A stretch of 64,000 nt of DNA from Thereva unica. Taxonomy: Eukaryota; Arthropoda; Insecta; Diptera; Therevidae. A program made the translations under genes and the position numbers. The DNA is taken from assembly GCA_949987705.1 (NCBI GenBank), contig OX465281.1, positions 80,194,543-80,258,542 of the forward strand. The letters are read 5' to 3'. Below the pieces are notes generated by a model. It ran no database searches. It was given only the letters and a program-made list of their open reading frames with translations, and was not told where the DNA came from. Positions 1-11,154 of the stretch are shown here, piece after piece (position 1 is the stretch's first letter; each line of letters starts with the position of its first letter).

Positions 1-142
1 AGAGCCTTCAGAAGACAAGATTCTCTCTTTCTATCTTCTTCCTCTTCTTCTACCTAGTATTTCTTTTCTCTAAATTTCGCTCTCCTTTATTTCCACATTT
101 ACTTCCTTTACCTTTTGTCCTTTCTGGTTTTCTGTAATATTA

Positions 143-3100
143 TATATATATAGATTTTCGAGGGATATCGAATCAGACCACTATTTGCGGGTCCCTTTTC
201 GTCCCTCTGCCTAGAGTCATCTTATTGGGGTTGCAGTGGGTTGTCCCATTGCTCCCTTACTTCGACTCCCCTAGTTATCGCAAACAGCTGATTGAAGGGA
301 GTCTGCCTCATGTCCTCCATCCAATGGAGTCCAGTTATGGCAGCCCTTTTCCTCGCCACCGCCGGACAGTGACACACTATGTGTGTGGCCGTCTCAGGTT
401 CCTCCAGGCACATCCGACAGGTGTCATCCTCCAGAATTCCCATTCTTTTTAGGTGATACCTGAAACATCCGTGTCCTGTAATCAGTGCCACCAACCATCT
501 GAGGGTTCTCCTTTGCATATGCAGGATCCTTCTTCTGGCTGCGGTAATCGGCAACGTAAGCACCATCTTAGCCTGCCTACACGTGGTCATAGCGTCCCAC
601 GGTCTCCGGTGTTCCTCAGCGACCCATTTCTCGATGTAGTTCCTTACCAACCCTCTGCCAATGGCAGAGTATGGCTCCGGTCCCCAGAATTCCGAGGTTG
701 ACCCCTGTTTTGCCAGGTTGTCAGCCTTTTCGTTCCCATCGATGCCTGTATGTCCTCTAACCCAAGCTAGCGTCACGTTGTTTTGTTGCGCACACCTGTT
801 CAGTTTTTGGACACATTCCAACGCCAGAGACGCATTAATCTCTGTCTGGTTCATGCGCTTAATCACAGCCTGATTGTCCAGTGCTATAAGGATACTTCTT
901 CCCTGCACCTGACCCTCATTTATGTGATCCAGCGCGTGCAGCAGAGCAAGCATTTCCGCCTGGTAGACTGAGGTGTAATTCCCCAAAGCCAGAGAGCAGG
1001 TCAGATTTAAGTCCTCCGAGAAGACTCCCGCACCTGCTCTGCCGTCAATCATGGATCCGTCCGTGAAGATATATATGTCTTCCGGTCTCCCTTCCGGGAG
1101 CGTTCCGTTGCCTATGAGGGTTTTATGATACCTTTCGGTCACCCTCATTTTTGTGATCCCTTCCATGGGCATCATGAGCTCCCTAATCCCTTTAATGCGA
1201 TCCAGGATCTTCATGTGCCCATATAAGGTTCCTGACGCCTGCCGTGCGGCATCCCGTCTCATCCGAATCGCTGAGGCTGCCGCAGTCTTCATCACCTGGA
1301 GATCTAACGGCAGCAGACCTAACAGCGCCTCCAGTGCCGCGGCGGGTGTGGTGCGGAAAGCACCGCTCACACCTACGCAGGCCATTCTTTGCACCTTGTC
1401 CAAATGCCTCTTGACGGTTTTCTGTGTGGCTTTAGTCCACCAGACCACCGAGGCATAAGTTATGATGGGTCTCACCATCATGGTATATGTCCAGTATGCT
1501 AACCTTGGTGAGATACCCCACCTTAGTCCACATACTCTTCTGCACTGGTGAAGCACCCTTGTCGCCTTCTTAATCTTCTCTTCAACGTGGTATTTCCAGG
1601 TTAGTCGCGAGTCCAAGTATACACCCCGATACTTGACCATCCCAGACACCTTGATCCTCGATCCAAAAAGCATGAGGGGCTGAAAATCCAGATCTTTAAT
1701 CTTCCTAGTGAAGATTATCGCGTCTGTCTTATTGGCATTTATGGTGAGGCCCTGTTCCGTACACCACTGCTCAACCACTTGGAGTGCATTCCTCATGATA
1801 TCTGCCGTAGTGCTCATAAACTTGCCACGTGCCACAGTCGCTACATCATCTACATACCCAACGGTATGCACGCCCATTACCTCTAGCCGCCTGAGCAGAG
1901 TGTCCACAGTGATGTTCCACAGGAGGGGCGATAGGACCTCGCCCTGTGGGCATCCCTTGCTGACCCTCCCTCGAAGCCGCGAGTCTCCTGTCTGAATCCT
2001 TACCGCTCTGTTTTTCAGCATGCTGTCCACCCACCTTACAATCATGGGGCTGACCTCGCGCCTCACCAGAGCGTCTTTGAGTTTGTTGAACTGTATCTTG
2101 TCGAAGGCGCCTTCGATGTCCATAATAACGGCCATCGCTATGCCTCCGGTATACAGTTCCCCCTCGGCTACTCGCACCAGTTGGTGAAGTGCCGTTTCTG
2201 TAGATCTGCCAGCCTGGTAAGCGTGCTGGCTTCTACTTAAAGGGTGCCTCCTTAGCATAGTACTCTCCAGGTGGTCTTCCACCACTCTTTCCATTGTTTT
2301 CAACAGAAAGGATGTTAGGCTGACTGGCCTGGAGGACTTCGCCTCGGTGTAGTCCTTCTTGCCTGGCTTAGGGAGAAATACCACTTTGGTTTCCCTCCAC
2401 ACCGCCGGAATGTATCCTGTTGCTAGACAGGTAACGAATATTCCCCTAAGCCTGGGTGCAATGATTTCTTTGCCCCATTGAAGCAGCGCAGGGAATATTC
2501 CGTCACGCCCCGATGTCTTGAAGGGAGAGAATGTGTCTATTGCACGTCTCACCCCTTCCTCCGTCACCACCCCGTTAGCCTCCTCTCGGTTCATCCTTGT
2601 AGCCATTCTGTTACGAATAGTCCAAGATTTACCCGAGATATAGCTGCCAGGAAAGTGAACTCCGACTTTGGAGACCGGGTCCCTGGAGATCATTTTCTGA
2701 AGTCTGCTGGCCTCAGATATGCTCTCCATGCTCGAGCAGAAGTCCCTCCACGACTCCCTTTTCCGTCGTCGCAGAGTTTGTTTCATTTCTCTTTTCTTGG
2801 CTTTGTACTTCTCCCAGGCAACCGGGTCATTGCACCTCATCGCTTGGTTGAAAGCCCTTCTGACCTCTTTCTTCAGTTTCTCCAGCTCCCTACACCACCA
2901 GGGTGTGGGATCATGGTCATCCACTGACGTAAGAGGACACGCCACTCGAAAAGCGTTCTCTATCGCTGTCTGCAGGACATGCAACTGAGACTCTGCTTCT
3001 CTTGTGGTTTTCGGTGCCCTTGGCACGCGCTCCCCGAGATTCCTGCGCAACATTTCAGTATATCTAGACGTGTCGGTGTTGCGGGGAATTCTCGTTGTTC

Positions 3101-3272
3101 TAATTCCGTCTCCCCTGCCCGGGGTTCCGTACGCTATCTCAAATGAAATGGCTCTGTGATCTGACATAGTCGTCCAATCCATCACCTCCCAGTTGGTCAA
3201 TCTTGTCAACATCCGGTTGCTGCATAGAGTTATATCTATAACTTCCCTTCGTCTAGCATCGACGAAGGTTGG
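143..3272 (-). mobile_element. Loa-like LINE copy A, 5'-truncated
   Basis: Non-LTR retrotransposon inserted in minus orientation. The 14-bp direct repeat tttctgtaatatta flanks it at 129-142 and 3273-3286, which I read as the target-site duplication. The 3' end on the minus strand is a short TA tract beside the left repeat, as expected for Loa-type elements that end in simple repeats. The 5' end is cut inside the endonuclease domain, a normal result of incomplete reverse transcription. The body matches copy B (31603-33328) almost base for base, and its first 60 bases match copy C near 63835-63890, so all three belong to one family. Confidence 0.93.
222..3272 (-). CDS. Loa-like LINE ORF2 (EN tail, RT, RNase H), 5'-partial
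   Basis: The frame is open from the truncated 5' end of the element to the stop at 222, about 1,016 codons, with no internal stop. It starts within the last part of the apurinic endonuclease domain (SDHR motif). The reverse transcriptase follows, with its catalytic box as YVDD near residue 474. An RNase H domain comes next, with a FTDGS start near residue 734 and a GNEKAD motif. The C-terminus carries a Cys/His knuckle of form CxxC-x8-HxxxC. RNase H after RT, the 'IQEPW' endonuclease seen in copy C, and ORF1 type place it in the Loa group; that clade call is inference. Copy B has YADD at the same RT site. The ATG at 3212 is internal to the original protein, not the real start. The protein would copy the element RNA at a nicked chromosomal site. 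Confidence 0.9.
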   Translation of the reverse strand, partial: PTFVDARRREVIDITLCSNRMLTRLTNWEVMDWTTMSDHRAISFEIAYGTPGRGDGIRTTRIPRNTDTSRYTEMLRRNLGERVPRAPKTTREAESQLHVLQTAIENAFRVACPLTSVDDHDPTPWWCRELEKLKKEVRRAFNQAMRCNDPVAWEKYKAKKREMKQTLRRRKRESWRDFCSSMESISEASRLQKMISRDPVSKVGVHFPGSYISGKSWTIRNRMATRMNREEANGVVTEEGVRRAIDTFSPFKTSGRDGIFPALLQWGKEIIAPRLRGIFVTCLATGYIPAVWRETKVVFLPKPGKKDYTEAKSSRPVSLTSFLLKTMERVVEDHLESTMLRRHPLSRSQHAYQAGRSTETALHQLVRVAEGELYTGGIAMAVIMDIEGAFDKIQFNKLKDALVRREVSPMIVRWVDSMLKNRAVRIQTGDSRLRGRVSKGCPQGEVLSPLLWNITVDTLLRRLEVMGVHTVGYVDDVATVARGKFMSTTADIMRNALQVVEQWCTEQGLTINANKTDAIIFTRKIKDLDFQPLMLFGSRIKVSGMVKYRGVYLDSRLTWKYHVEEKIKKATRVLHQCRRVCGLRWGISPRLAYWTYTMMVRPIITYASVVWWTKATQKTVKRHLDKVQRMACVGVSGAFRTTPAAALEALLGLLPLDLQVMKTAAASAIRMRRDAARQASGTLYGHMKILDRIKGIRELMMPMEGITKMRVTERYHKTLIGNGTLPEGRPEDIYIFTDGSMIDGRAGAGVFSEDLNLTCSLALGNYTSVYQAEMLALLHALDHINEGQVQGRSILIALDNQAVIKRMNQTEINASLALECVQKLNRCAQQNNVTLAWVRGHTGIDGNEKADNLAKQGSTSEFWGPEPYSAIGRGLVRNYIEKWVAEEHRRPWDAMTTCRQAKMVLTLPITAARRRILHMQRRTLRWLVALITGHGCFRYHLKRMGILEDDTCRMCLEEPETATHIVCHCPAVARKRAAITGLHWMEDMRQTPFNQLFAITRGVEVREQWDNPLQPQ

Positions 3273-3286
3273 TTTCTGTAATATTA

Positions 3287-4137
3287 ATTGAAGTTTGTTT
3301 TTCTTTTTTTTCTCTTAATTTTGCTAATTAGATATAGAAACTAGACTTTGATAAGCTTTGAATTATAACTATAAATATGTACATATGTAGGTACGAAAAA
3401 AAGATGAAAATCTTGTGTACAACTTCCAAAATAAATTATTATTGTTCTCGTTCATAAACGAGATTTTTCTCCCATGCTTTTTTTCCGTCTGTGAACTCTC
3501 GTTTCTTCTCCTCTGAGCTCTGCATTGAGCTGAGCTGCATTGCTCTGTACACGGTATTCTTGCGTTTATTTGCTAGCTTTTATTCATTGTCGAACCAGTC
3601 GCTCCAATCCAATTTTAATTAAGTTGGAGTGAGCAGTGCTGCTAGTATTCTTAAAGCGTGTCGACTCCCAGCATCTCGCATCCAGCTGTTAATACGAGCC
3701 TGATTGCCGAATACAAAGCTTTTCAGCATTTTAATATCCTCGAAGCCCTTTGTCAACAAGATAGTGATCCTAGTCGAACTTGGCACCTTGATACGTTAGT
3801 GCCGTCATCAGACCCGATAGGTGGCGGCGATCTTGGTCTATTTGGTTGCGAGTGGCTCCATCAGCAGATGTCCAGGTGACTTTATGGATATCTTTACTCG
3901 CAAATTGACCACGACCACGTTCTTACTTGCTGACATCTCTATAATTCGTTGTCCATTACCATTAGTGTTCTCATGAAAGCCGTATTTGCCGTCATACTGT
4001 GCTCATAACTTTCGAAATTTTCCAGCCACTAATTCATTAGCAGCGATTCCATATTGCGACCCTGGCACCAGTTAATTTAACGAGATATGTTTATACAAAG
4101 TCAGCAGAAATTAAAAAAATATCTTAGCGAACAGTGG
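3287..4137. other. No gene recognised; possible old LTR-like sequence
   Basis: About 850 bases without a convincing coding frame. The part from about 3470 to 3900 is less AT-rich than its flanks and has short CT-rich and GAGCT repeats, which resembles the LTR or leader of a degraded retroelement, but I cannot name a family. No splice sites or domains support a host gene. Confidence 0.3.
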
Positions 4138-4164
4138 CGTGCTTACCGGGGGGATGGATTACAA

Positions 4165-4388
4165 TGGGCATTTTCGAGAATTCACCATGGTAGCTACCAG
4201 TCGAACAAGAAGTTAATCTACCATCGATTACTTACCCTTATATCCTGTTGGTGAGACCCTGGTTACCTTGCCGGTGAATAGTAGAACATGTTGAGGGGTG
4301 ACTTATGGCAAGTAATCAATTTTTGAACGTGGTAGATTAACTTCTGGTTCGACTGGTAGCTACCATGGTGAATTCTCGAAAATGCCCA
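4165..4388. repeat. Hairpin MITE-like inverted repeat
   Basis: Two arms of about 58 bases (4165-4222 and 4331-4388) are reverse complements with one mismatch. Pairing continues weakly inward (attacttac against gcaagtaat). The spacer is about 100 bases. No coding capacity. The structure is that of a small non-autonomous DNA element; no clear target duplication was found. Confidence 0.75.
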
Positions 4389-5156
4389 ATAGGAGAAATT
4401 GCGCAATCATCGTCTGTTATATTTTAAATCGTAATTGATGATGAAGCCTCAAAAATAGATTGTTTGGTTTTTGATTGATTACGTACGGTGACAAAAGTGT
4501 GATTCGATCATCACAAGATTGCAATAAAAAAGATACATGCAGCAAAAACATCATGGTAACACGATTGGATAAATAGCTCCAAGAAATTGTAGCTATATCA
4601 CAAATGTCTGCCTTGGGTGACATGTCCTACAAATATACAATCGAAATAATTATTTAATTGAACAGTTTGTAATATTTTTTATTCTTTTCATATTTTATTA
4701 ATCCAATTACAACGCCCTGTTAACCATCCTTTTAAATACCTACTTAATCATTTGTATCAAGCCAATATGCCGTCAACTTGCATTCGGCATCGGCTGAGTG
4801 TAGGAAAATATACATTCATCCTCATTCAGATGACGTAGCAGTTAAATTTTGAAGACTTAATAAAATGTTCTAGAATTTCGCGAAGATAATATGAAGTGCA
4901 ATTAACACTTTCCTACTGTATTAGCAATGTACATTATTTAATTTATATTATTGATAACGTAATACAGCCCAAACTATGTATATATTTTTTAGATTTGAAA
5001 TATGTCTGCTTCTTCAGTACGATCTAGAATAAATTGTAGAGGAGATTAAATTAAAAACTCGTTTATCGGGCATGCACTTATATAATTCTATAGAACTATA
5101 AGCTTAAAATTTATGCAACAAACTTTCAACCACATTAGTGAGGAAATAACTTGTGT
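4389..5156. other. AT-rich spacer and dcp1 3' flank
   Basis: No supported gene. The right part is downstream of dcp1 (minus strand) and would hold its 3' UTR. The short minus-strand open frame at 4417-4623 has no recognisable domain and unremarkable composition. Confidence 0.4.
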
Positions 5157-6334
5157 TCAAAGCGATACCATATCTGAAAATGATTTTAAGTAAGCTTCGT
5201 GCAATTTCTTTACGAAATCAGGATCATTTTGCATTAAATAGATAATAGCTTGTATGAGTTGTGTCTGCGTAAGTGGCTCAGGCTTGGTTACTGTTGGTTT
5301 CATGCTCGTACTCATTTGCTCTATTTGTGAACTTTTTCCTGTTTTTCCTATAGAATTTTTCAGCGACGACTGCTCAAAAACTGTAGGCGGCATCAGTGCT
5401 GGTTTTGAAGGACTTGAAATTGCAGAACTATCATTTTTAAGCAATTGCTCCAATGTGTTCTGATGTCCTGCATTAGCTATTTCTACAATGGGTTTCTCTT
5501 CGCACCTTACTGTTGAATTTGAATATAGAAACTTAGCCAATGATGGCCCTAGATTGGAACTATCTGTTAAAGGCCAAATCTAAAGAAATGAAAATATTTT
5601 ATTTCAACACTATTACCACAGGCAACCGATGAGTTTGCAAATGGAGAAATCCTTCCTTCTTGGGGAGTGGCTGCTCTTTGTTGCTTCTCGATCTCATTGA
5701 CCGACACTGGGTTAGAAAGTAAACGATGAAATATCGGGACCTCCGAGGCAGCTGCTGGCTTTGCGGATGCAAAAAAATCAATCACACTTGGAAAAGCAAT
5801 ATCAGGCTGGTTCACCGGGCGTGATTTTATATCAGATTTTTGTACTATGATATTCTGCGAGTTATTGAAGTCCTCTTGCGCTTTGCTCAACATGGAAAAA
5901 ATGTCCACAATTTCATTTTTTTGTTTCGACATCCCCCGAGACGCTCCCTCACACACTTTAATTAGTTGTCCCACTAAATTACCAATTCGATCGCACTCAG
6001 AACTATTGTAAAACCAAAATCCTCTGATCCGAGATCTTTCATTCCGGTAGAGCAGAAATGGAGGCTGTGACTGAAGCTCCAGTAAACCCGTAATAGGTTC
6101 AACAAAAGAGTTTGTATTCAATCTATTATTTATGAATATACTATGCATAGGCTCTGCATTCCTATTGTAAATGAAAAAAGCTCCTTCAACATCTGTTTTC
6201 TCCCACTCATTCTCGTCTGGATTAAAAGTATAAAATGCTACATGCGGCGAAGATCCAACAATATTCTTGGCGTAGGGATCCACTCGTTTAATAGCGGCTA
6301 AATTCATGCTAACAAGCTCAGTTTTATCAGCCAT
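5157..6334 (-). CDS. dcp1: mRNA-decapping enzyme subunit 1 (Dcp1), two exons
   Basis: Host gene. Dcp1 activates the decapping enzyme Dcp2 in 5'-3' mRNA decay and sits in P-bodies. The start is the ATG at 6334, just before MADKTELVSMNLAAIKR, which matches the N-terminus of fly Dcp1; the upstream in-frame codons are 5' UTR. Residues about 5-125 form the EVH1-like domain (VAFYTFN, EWEKTDVEGAFF, SIFINNRLNT, RIRGFWFYN). The middle is low in conservation. The last 40 residues (LTQTQLIQAIIYLMQND...) match the trimerisation helix. Exon 1 is 6334-5627 and exon 2 is 5579-5157, giving 376 residues, the usual size for flies. Exon 2 begins with the conserved WPL segment. The implied intron is only 47 bases, with a weak GTTGCC donor and a good TTTCTTTAG acceptor; it is the only nearby choice that keeps frame. 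Confidence 0.93.
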
Positions 6335-6565
6335 ATTATAAGACAATTTTCCGCCGATCAACGTACAATTAATTCTTTCCAACATTAACCATACAACTAG
6401 AGTGTTACTTCAGATGATGGTTTTGACAACTGACTTAAAGTCGTTTCCTGCTTGTTTACATCATGAACATAAGGGTTACAACAGAGCAACGTCAACAACC
6501 CACAGCCTCTACCACAATTTTTCCGACAATGGCATTGGCGCTTTGCCGGCCATTGCTGTCTTCTT

Positions 6566-6881
6566 AGACCGGTTCTACACATTCAACTTTTCATTCCACT
6601 TTTTGACGTTCAACTTTTTTTTCTCTTTCACTCCAATGCAAAGTGTGAAACAGACTAGAGTTGAAAGGAAAATGGCAAGCAGCCCAAAATGGAATGGAAA
6701 TTTGCGTTCAACTTTTGTGTTTTCGTTCAACATTTTTATAAGTGTGCGAATATGTATACGGATAGCACAGACAGCCGAGCCTTTCGATCTTCTTCTTGAA
6801 AAGTTGAAAATGTGTAGGCACGAGCGACAGAATTGAACGTCAAAAAGTGGAATGCAAAGTTGAATTTGTAGAACCGGTCTT
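6566..6881. repeat. MITE with about 48-bp terminal inverted repeats
   Basis: The left end (6566-6614) starts agaccggttctacacattca and the right end (6833-6881) is its near reverse complement. The 316-bp body has no long coding frame. A rearranged inverted piece of the same family lies at 12026-12215. Confidence 0.8.
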
Positions 6882-7671
6882 AAGCCCAAAACAGAATATA
6901 TGCAGAAACTTCGACTTTGACTTCACCGTTGCAGTAAAGTCGACTTAGACGCACAGCGCTAAAACATTCATTTCAGTAACTTCAAAGTCGATAATTTGAC
7001 AGATATTATTTACAATTGCCATCACCATTTAATAACATACCAGAAATTATAAATTTTGAATAAATGGACCAATTTATTTTTATTGTATGTGGCCTTTACG
7101 TATATTACCTGCGAAAATTGTATTTTTCATACAATACACTCAATCAATTAAAATTTTCTAAATTGGCTACAGTGACAAAATTGAAATGTTGTGTTGGTAG
7201 TTCTGCAACTTTTACAGCACCTTTAAAAATTTTCAATGTCGAAATCGGCGCAAAGTGGTGGAGCAGAATAAGCGAGAATTCTCAACTCAGAGCAGGCTCA
7301 AAAAATACAAAGCAAGGCAAATGATGGGAGCATAAAAGATCTTTCAAAAAGTCTCAACGAACGCAAATTGCTGATTATCTTATTATATAGTCATCGAACA
7401 CACCTTAGTTTACTTCGTAGTTACCACGGTGCGTTCAAGAACATTCATGGTTAAACATAAAGTTTATAAGTGTGTCGATGTCTGCTAAAAAAATCAGAGC
7501 AGAGCAACTCATTTGGGAGCAGCTGCCTAATTGATGTCAGAGCAGAAAAATCAGAAAATAGCACCAATCTCAAAAAACACTTTTCCGCTCAACTTTGCCT
7601 CAAATTTGGCTTTTAGAGGTTAGAAAGGAATGTCAATTTTAAAAGAAGTAATATACACCAATTAAAACAAT
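6882..7671. other. Non-coding region with a MITE fragment
   Basis: No gene supported. Bases about 7405-7470 match the interior of the MITE family seen whole at 29894-30374 (ccacggtgcgttcaa, atggttaaacataaa), so a broken copy of that family lies here. The small plus-strand frame at 7064-7324 shows no domain. Confidence 0.5.
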
Positions 7672-7855
7672 TGAATAGCATCGAAATGCTATTTTTTTAA
7701 AAATAATGTTTATTTTTTAATATATTCAGAATAAATCATCCATAATAAATCATAAATCAATTTTCCGATTTTTCTCGTTTTCGATTTGACAATTGGCAAA
7801 AGAAAAAAGAAGAAGAAGAATCTTGATTTTATGAAAATATTTTGACACCTTTAGC
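7672..7855. repeat. Left copy of a widely spaced inverted repeat
   Basis: The segment starting ttgaatagcatcgaaatgct is repeated as its reverse complement at about 11805-12025 with moderate divergence. The two arms enclose about 4 kb of other repeats, so this may be one older palindromic element opened up by later insertions. Confidence 0.7.
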
Positions 7856-7923
7856 CTAGTATCCTGTTCGTGCGAATTCCGCTCTGTAGAGAACCCATAT
7901 AATTAGTCTGAATTCCGCTTATA

Positions 7924-8560
7924 CCATGTTCGCACTGAGCCGAAATTAGGTGATTTCGGAAAGTGATTTTGAAATTATGTAGAACCGTTCGCACTGGATT
8001 GAGATGATTTCGATTGACAGTTTTTTCTAGCACTACTCAGGTTTTCGTTTTTTTCTGCCCGAATTTCACTACAATTCCTCTTATAACAATAAATCATGGG
8101 TTTTTGAATTTTGAAGAATGTTAAAATGTGAATTTCATATTTAAAATTAAAACTGTGTTATTAAAATGTGTCAAACTGACAATTCACCATTAAGACGGTG
8201 ATTAGACTGTTCGTTCCTACGTACGTTCCTCACGAGCTTTTAGAGGAACGGGGAAGTGGGGATCAAGCCCCTCATCATCTCCACTTCTCCGTTCATCTAA
8301 AAGGTTCGTGAGGAACGTACGTAGGAACGAACAGTCTAATCACCGTCTAAGAGAGACGTGCTGAATTGAGCTGAATCCGATTTTTAGGTTTGAGTATTGA
8401 CTTCGACATGATTTCGTTCGTAATTTCGCCAAAATTACCAGGTTTGAGATGATTTCGAAATCACAAGAATATATGGGAAATCACATGATTTTGAACGTGA
8501 TTTTGGGCGAAATCACCAAAATAGCCGAAATCACGTAATTTCGGCTCAGTGCGAACATGG
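7924..8560. repeat. Palindromic MITE with TA target duplication
   Basis: Terminal inverted repeats start ccatgttcgcactgagccga (left) and end with the complement (right). TA lies on both sides, as for Tc1/mariner-type elements. Inside, gatttcg-rich sequence recurs in inverted form. Another hairpin element is inserted within it at 8194-8347. Confidence 0.8.
8194..8347. repeat. Hairpin MITE nested in the 7924-8560 element
   Basis: Arms of about 70 bases (8194-8262 and 8275-8347) begin gacggtgattagactgttcg and are nearly exact reverse complements. TAA is found on both sides, the 3-bp duplication typical of PIF/Harbinger-type elements. It splits the outer MITE, so it arrived later. Confidence 0.85.
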
Positions 8561-8577
8561 TATTAGCTGGGAGAGTA

Positions 8578-9722
8578 ATGTAGACAATGTAGACCTGACA
8601 GTTGGATAATTTGAAAGTGCTTCTGCGGTGTTATGAGAAATTGAGAATATTGCTTGCCTATCGGGTAAATCTATTATTTGGAAAAAAGAAAAGGAAATTT
8701 TATCATAGATGCATGTTCTATACATACATATATCTTCGTACTTATCGTACGTACTATGTGACATTTTTCAATCTCGTATGCCTCCGAAAAGTAAACGTCA
8801 AAATTTCCGCTCATGAAAATAGTAAATACATTTCTTGAAGCTAAGTATCCTGCGGAAAATGAAATGAAAAGTCTCCACTCAGAAAAAAAGCCATCTATTT
8901 TCTAGAGTACAAGCTCATTTACGGGTCTGAATTCCGCAAGAACAGGATACTAAACTTTATGGACGGAATTCAGACCGTCCTCTAACCTGAATTCCGCAAA
9001 CTTTTTTAACATGCATTTTAAAGGGGAGTCTGAATTCCGCACGAACAGGATACTAGGCTTTTGGTAGAAAGTGTGATAATTTTTTTAAGCCTAGTATCCT
9101 GTTCGTGCGGAATTCAGACTCCTCTTTAAAATGCATGTAAAAAAAGTGTGCGGAATTCAGGTTAGAGGCCGGTCTGAATTCCTTCCACAAAGTCGAGTAT
9201 CCTGTTCGTGCGGATTTCAGCCCCGTAAATGAGCTTTGTCCTCTAGAAAAAAGATGGCGTTTTTTGAGTGGAGACTTTTTGTTTCATTTTCCGCCGGAGA
9301 CTCAGCTCAAGAAATGTACTTTCTATTTTCTTGAGCGGAAATTTTGACATTTACTTTTATTTTTCGAAGCCATACGAAATTGAAAAGTTTAACATCAGCA
9401 AATGTATGCGTCAAATTAAATTTATATTATTTTAATTTGTGTTTTTTACATTTTAAATGCGAATATTCCCTGGATTTATTTTACTTTCTTTAAATTTAGA
9501 ATGTTTTAGTTAGTCAAAATTATAAGTACAAGGATATGTGTATAGAACATGTATTTTTGATAAAATTCTCTATCAAATCTTTTTTCCAAATAATGGATTA
9601 ACGCGATATGTGGGCAATTTTCTCATCTTTATTTTCTGTTTTATTGCCGGAGAAGCGCAATACTTTTTACTGTGGGGCGCATTTTCAAATTGTTCAACTG
9701 TCAGGTCTACATTTACCTAGTT
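8578..9722. repeat. 1.1-kb imperfect palindrome
   Basis: The left arm begins tgtagacctgacagttg and the right arm ends with the matching complement caactgtcaggtctaca. The centre (about 9058-9096) has the terminus agcctagtatcctgttcgtg facing both ways. Each arm carries a unit with several GAATTC-containing termini (8930-9060 plus, 9096-9230 minus). The match is imperfect, so either old decay or assembly from separate insertions is possible. Confidence 0.75.
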
Positions 9723-9819
9723 TATAGCAGAAAAATTAAATCGATTTAACTCAAAGTTACATCCAAATTTTGAATTAGCGTATAAACGGATAATAAATAC
9801 ATTCTTATAACTTTTACTA

Positions 9820-10256
9820 CGTTTATAAGCGGAGTTTCCTTCCGGATGGAAGTTTCGATCCGGAGTGAAACACCGCTTAAAAACCGGGAGTGAAAATCCA
9901 GAACTTGGATTTTCGCTCCCGAAGAAAAAGCTGGAGTGAAACTTCGATCCCGGTTTATGCTGTGCTTATAAACGCTGACTGGGAGTGAGAATTTTTTCCG
10001 AAGGGGAAAAACTTTGTAAAGAAGAAGCTGGGTGTTTTATTTTGCTACATAGTTTTTTTCTTTGTTTATTGATATTTTTAAATAAATTAAATTAAACATT
10101 GGGTTTATATATGTCTTTGCTATGATTTTGAATTTGAGCTTGGAGCTGTCATCTCAAACCAGAAAGTATTTTGGATTTACACTCCCATTGCTTTTAAACG
10201 CATCGGGAGTTTTACTTTGGATTGAAGATCCGGGAGTGAAACTCCGCTTATAAACG
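9820..10256. repeat. MITE with TIR cgtttataagcggagttt
   Basis: The left terminus cgtttataagcggagttt is mirrored by aaactccgcttataaacg at the right. The interior repeats the motif gggagtgaaa several times in both directions, giving an internally palindromic body of 437 bases. No coding capacity. Confidence 0.75.
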
Positions 10257-11154
10257 TGGTATTTGGCTTAAGCCGAAATATTCCGTTTTAAGGCCGTTTG
10301 CCAAAATACCATTTCGAATTTTTCTCATTTCCCAGGGCACTTCGATATCCCAAAGTGTGCTAAAATACCAATTCACACATTTCAATGACAATTAAAAACT
10401 TTTAAGTAAAAATAGACGGAGAAACAACATTTGTAGAAAATTTATTAAAATTTCATTATGTTAGATTCGATTGTTAGATTTATTCTCTTTCTTATAAATA
10501 AATGATTGAGCGTTATCCCTGATTGCAATATTTTTTTAGTTTTTTCCTGCAAAACTAAAAACATTGTATTAAAATGATGTCTCCTTGCGAGTGTTTAGAA
10601 CAAAAAAAATAATAATTGGTTTCCAGTTACGTTTTGTTTTTATTCTTTGGTGTAATTAAATATTAACTTTTTAAATTAATTAACTGTAAATCTATTTCCA
10701 CTTGATATTAAAATAATCAGACAATCATATTTGTTTTTGTTTGCATAATATTTTTCTTGAAACATTTGTAAAGCCCATCTCCGTTTAGCTAAGGAACAAA
10801 CTTATTATTTTAAGCCGTTCCTGCATTTCCATTTTTCCTTTATTGTTATTACTTGTTTGTTTTTTTAAATTTATTTAGCGGCTGACTTGATTAAAGTAAA
10901 AACTGAAATGTTTATAATAATTTACACATTTCCATAGACGCAAACCGTCGAAAATCAAATTTACCAATTGAAATGGGTTTTCCATACAAATTGACATTTG
11001 AATTGCTATTTTGGCACAGACCCTAAGCCTCGTTTATAGGGTAAAAATTTTGGATGATCCGTAATTCGAATTATTTTTGGAGTAGCTATAAACTAGGTAA
11101 TTGTATACATAACTATCCCAGCTAAGCGGAATTCAGACTGGTTATATGGATTCT
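10257..11154. other. Non-coding; weak inverted ends of another MITE
   Basis: No gene. A weak pair tgccaaaataccatttc (about 10299-10315) and gaattgctattttggca (about 10999-11015) suggests one further degraded inverted-repeat element. The rest is AT-rich with nothing recognised. Confidence 0.4.

Noticed and set aside
225..2988. Several plus-strand frames opposite the Loa ORF2, repeated on minus at 32017-33250
   Set aside because: Shadows of the LINE coding strand; they recur only because the LINE is duplicated.
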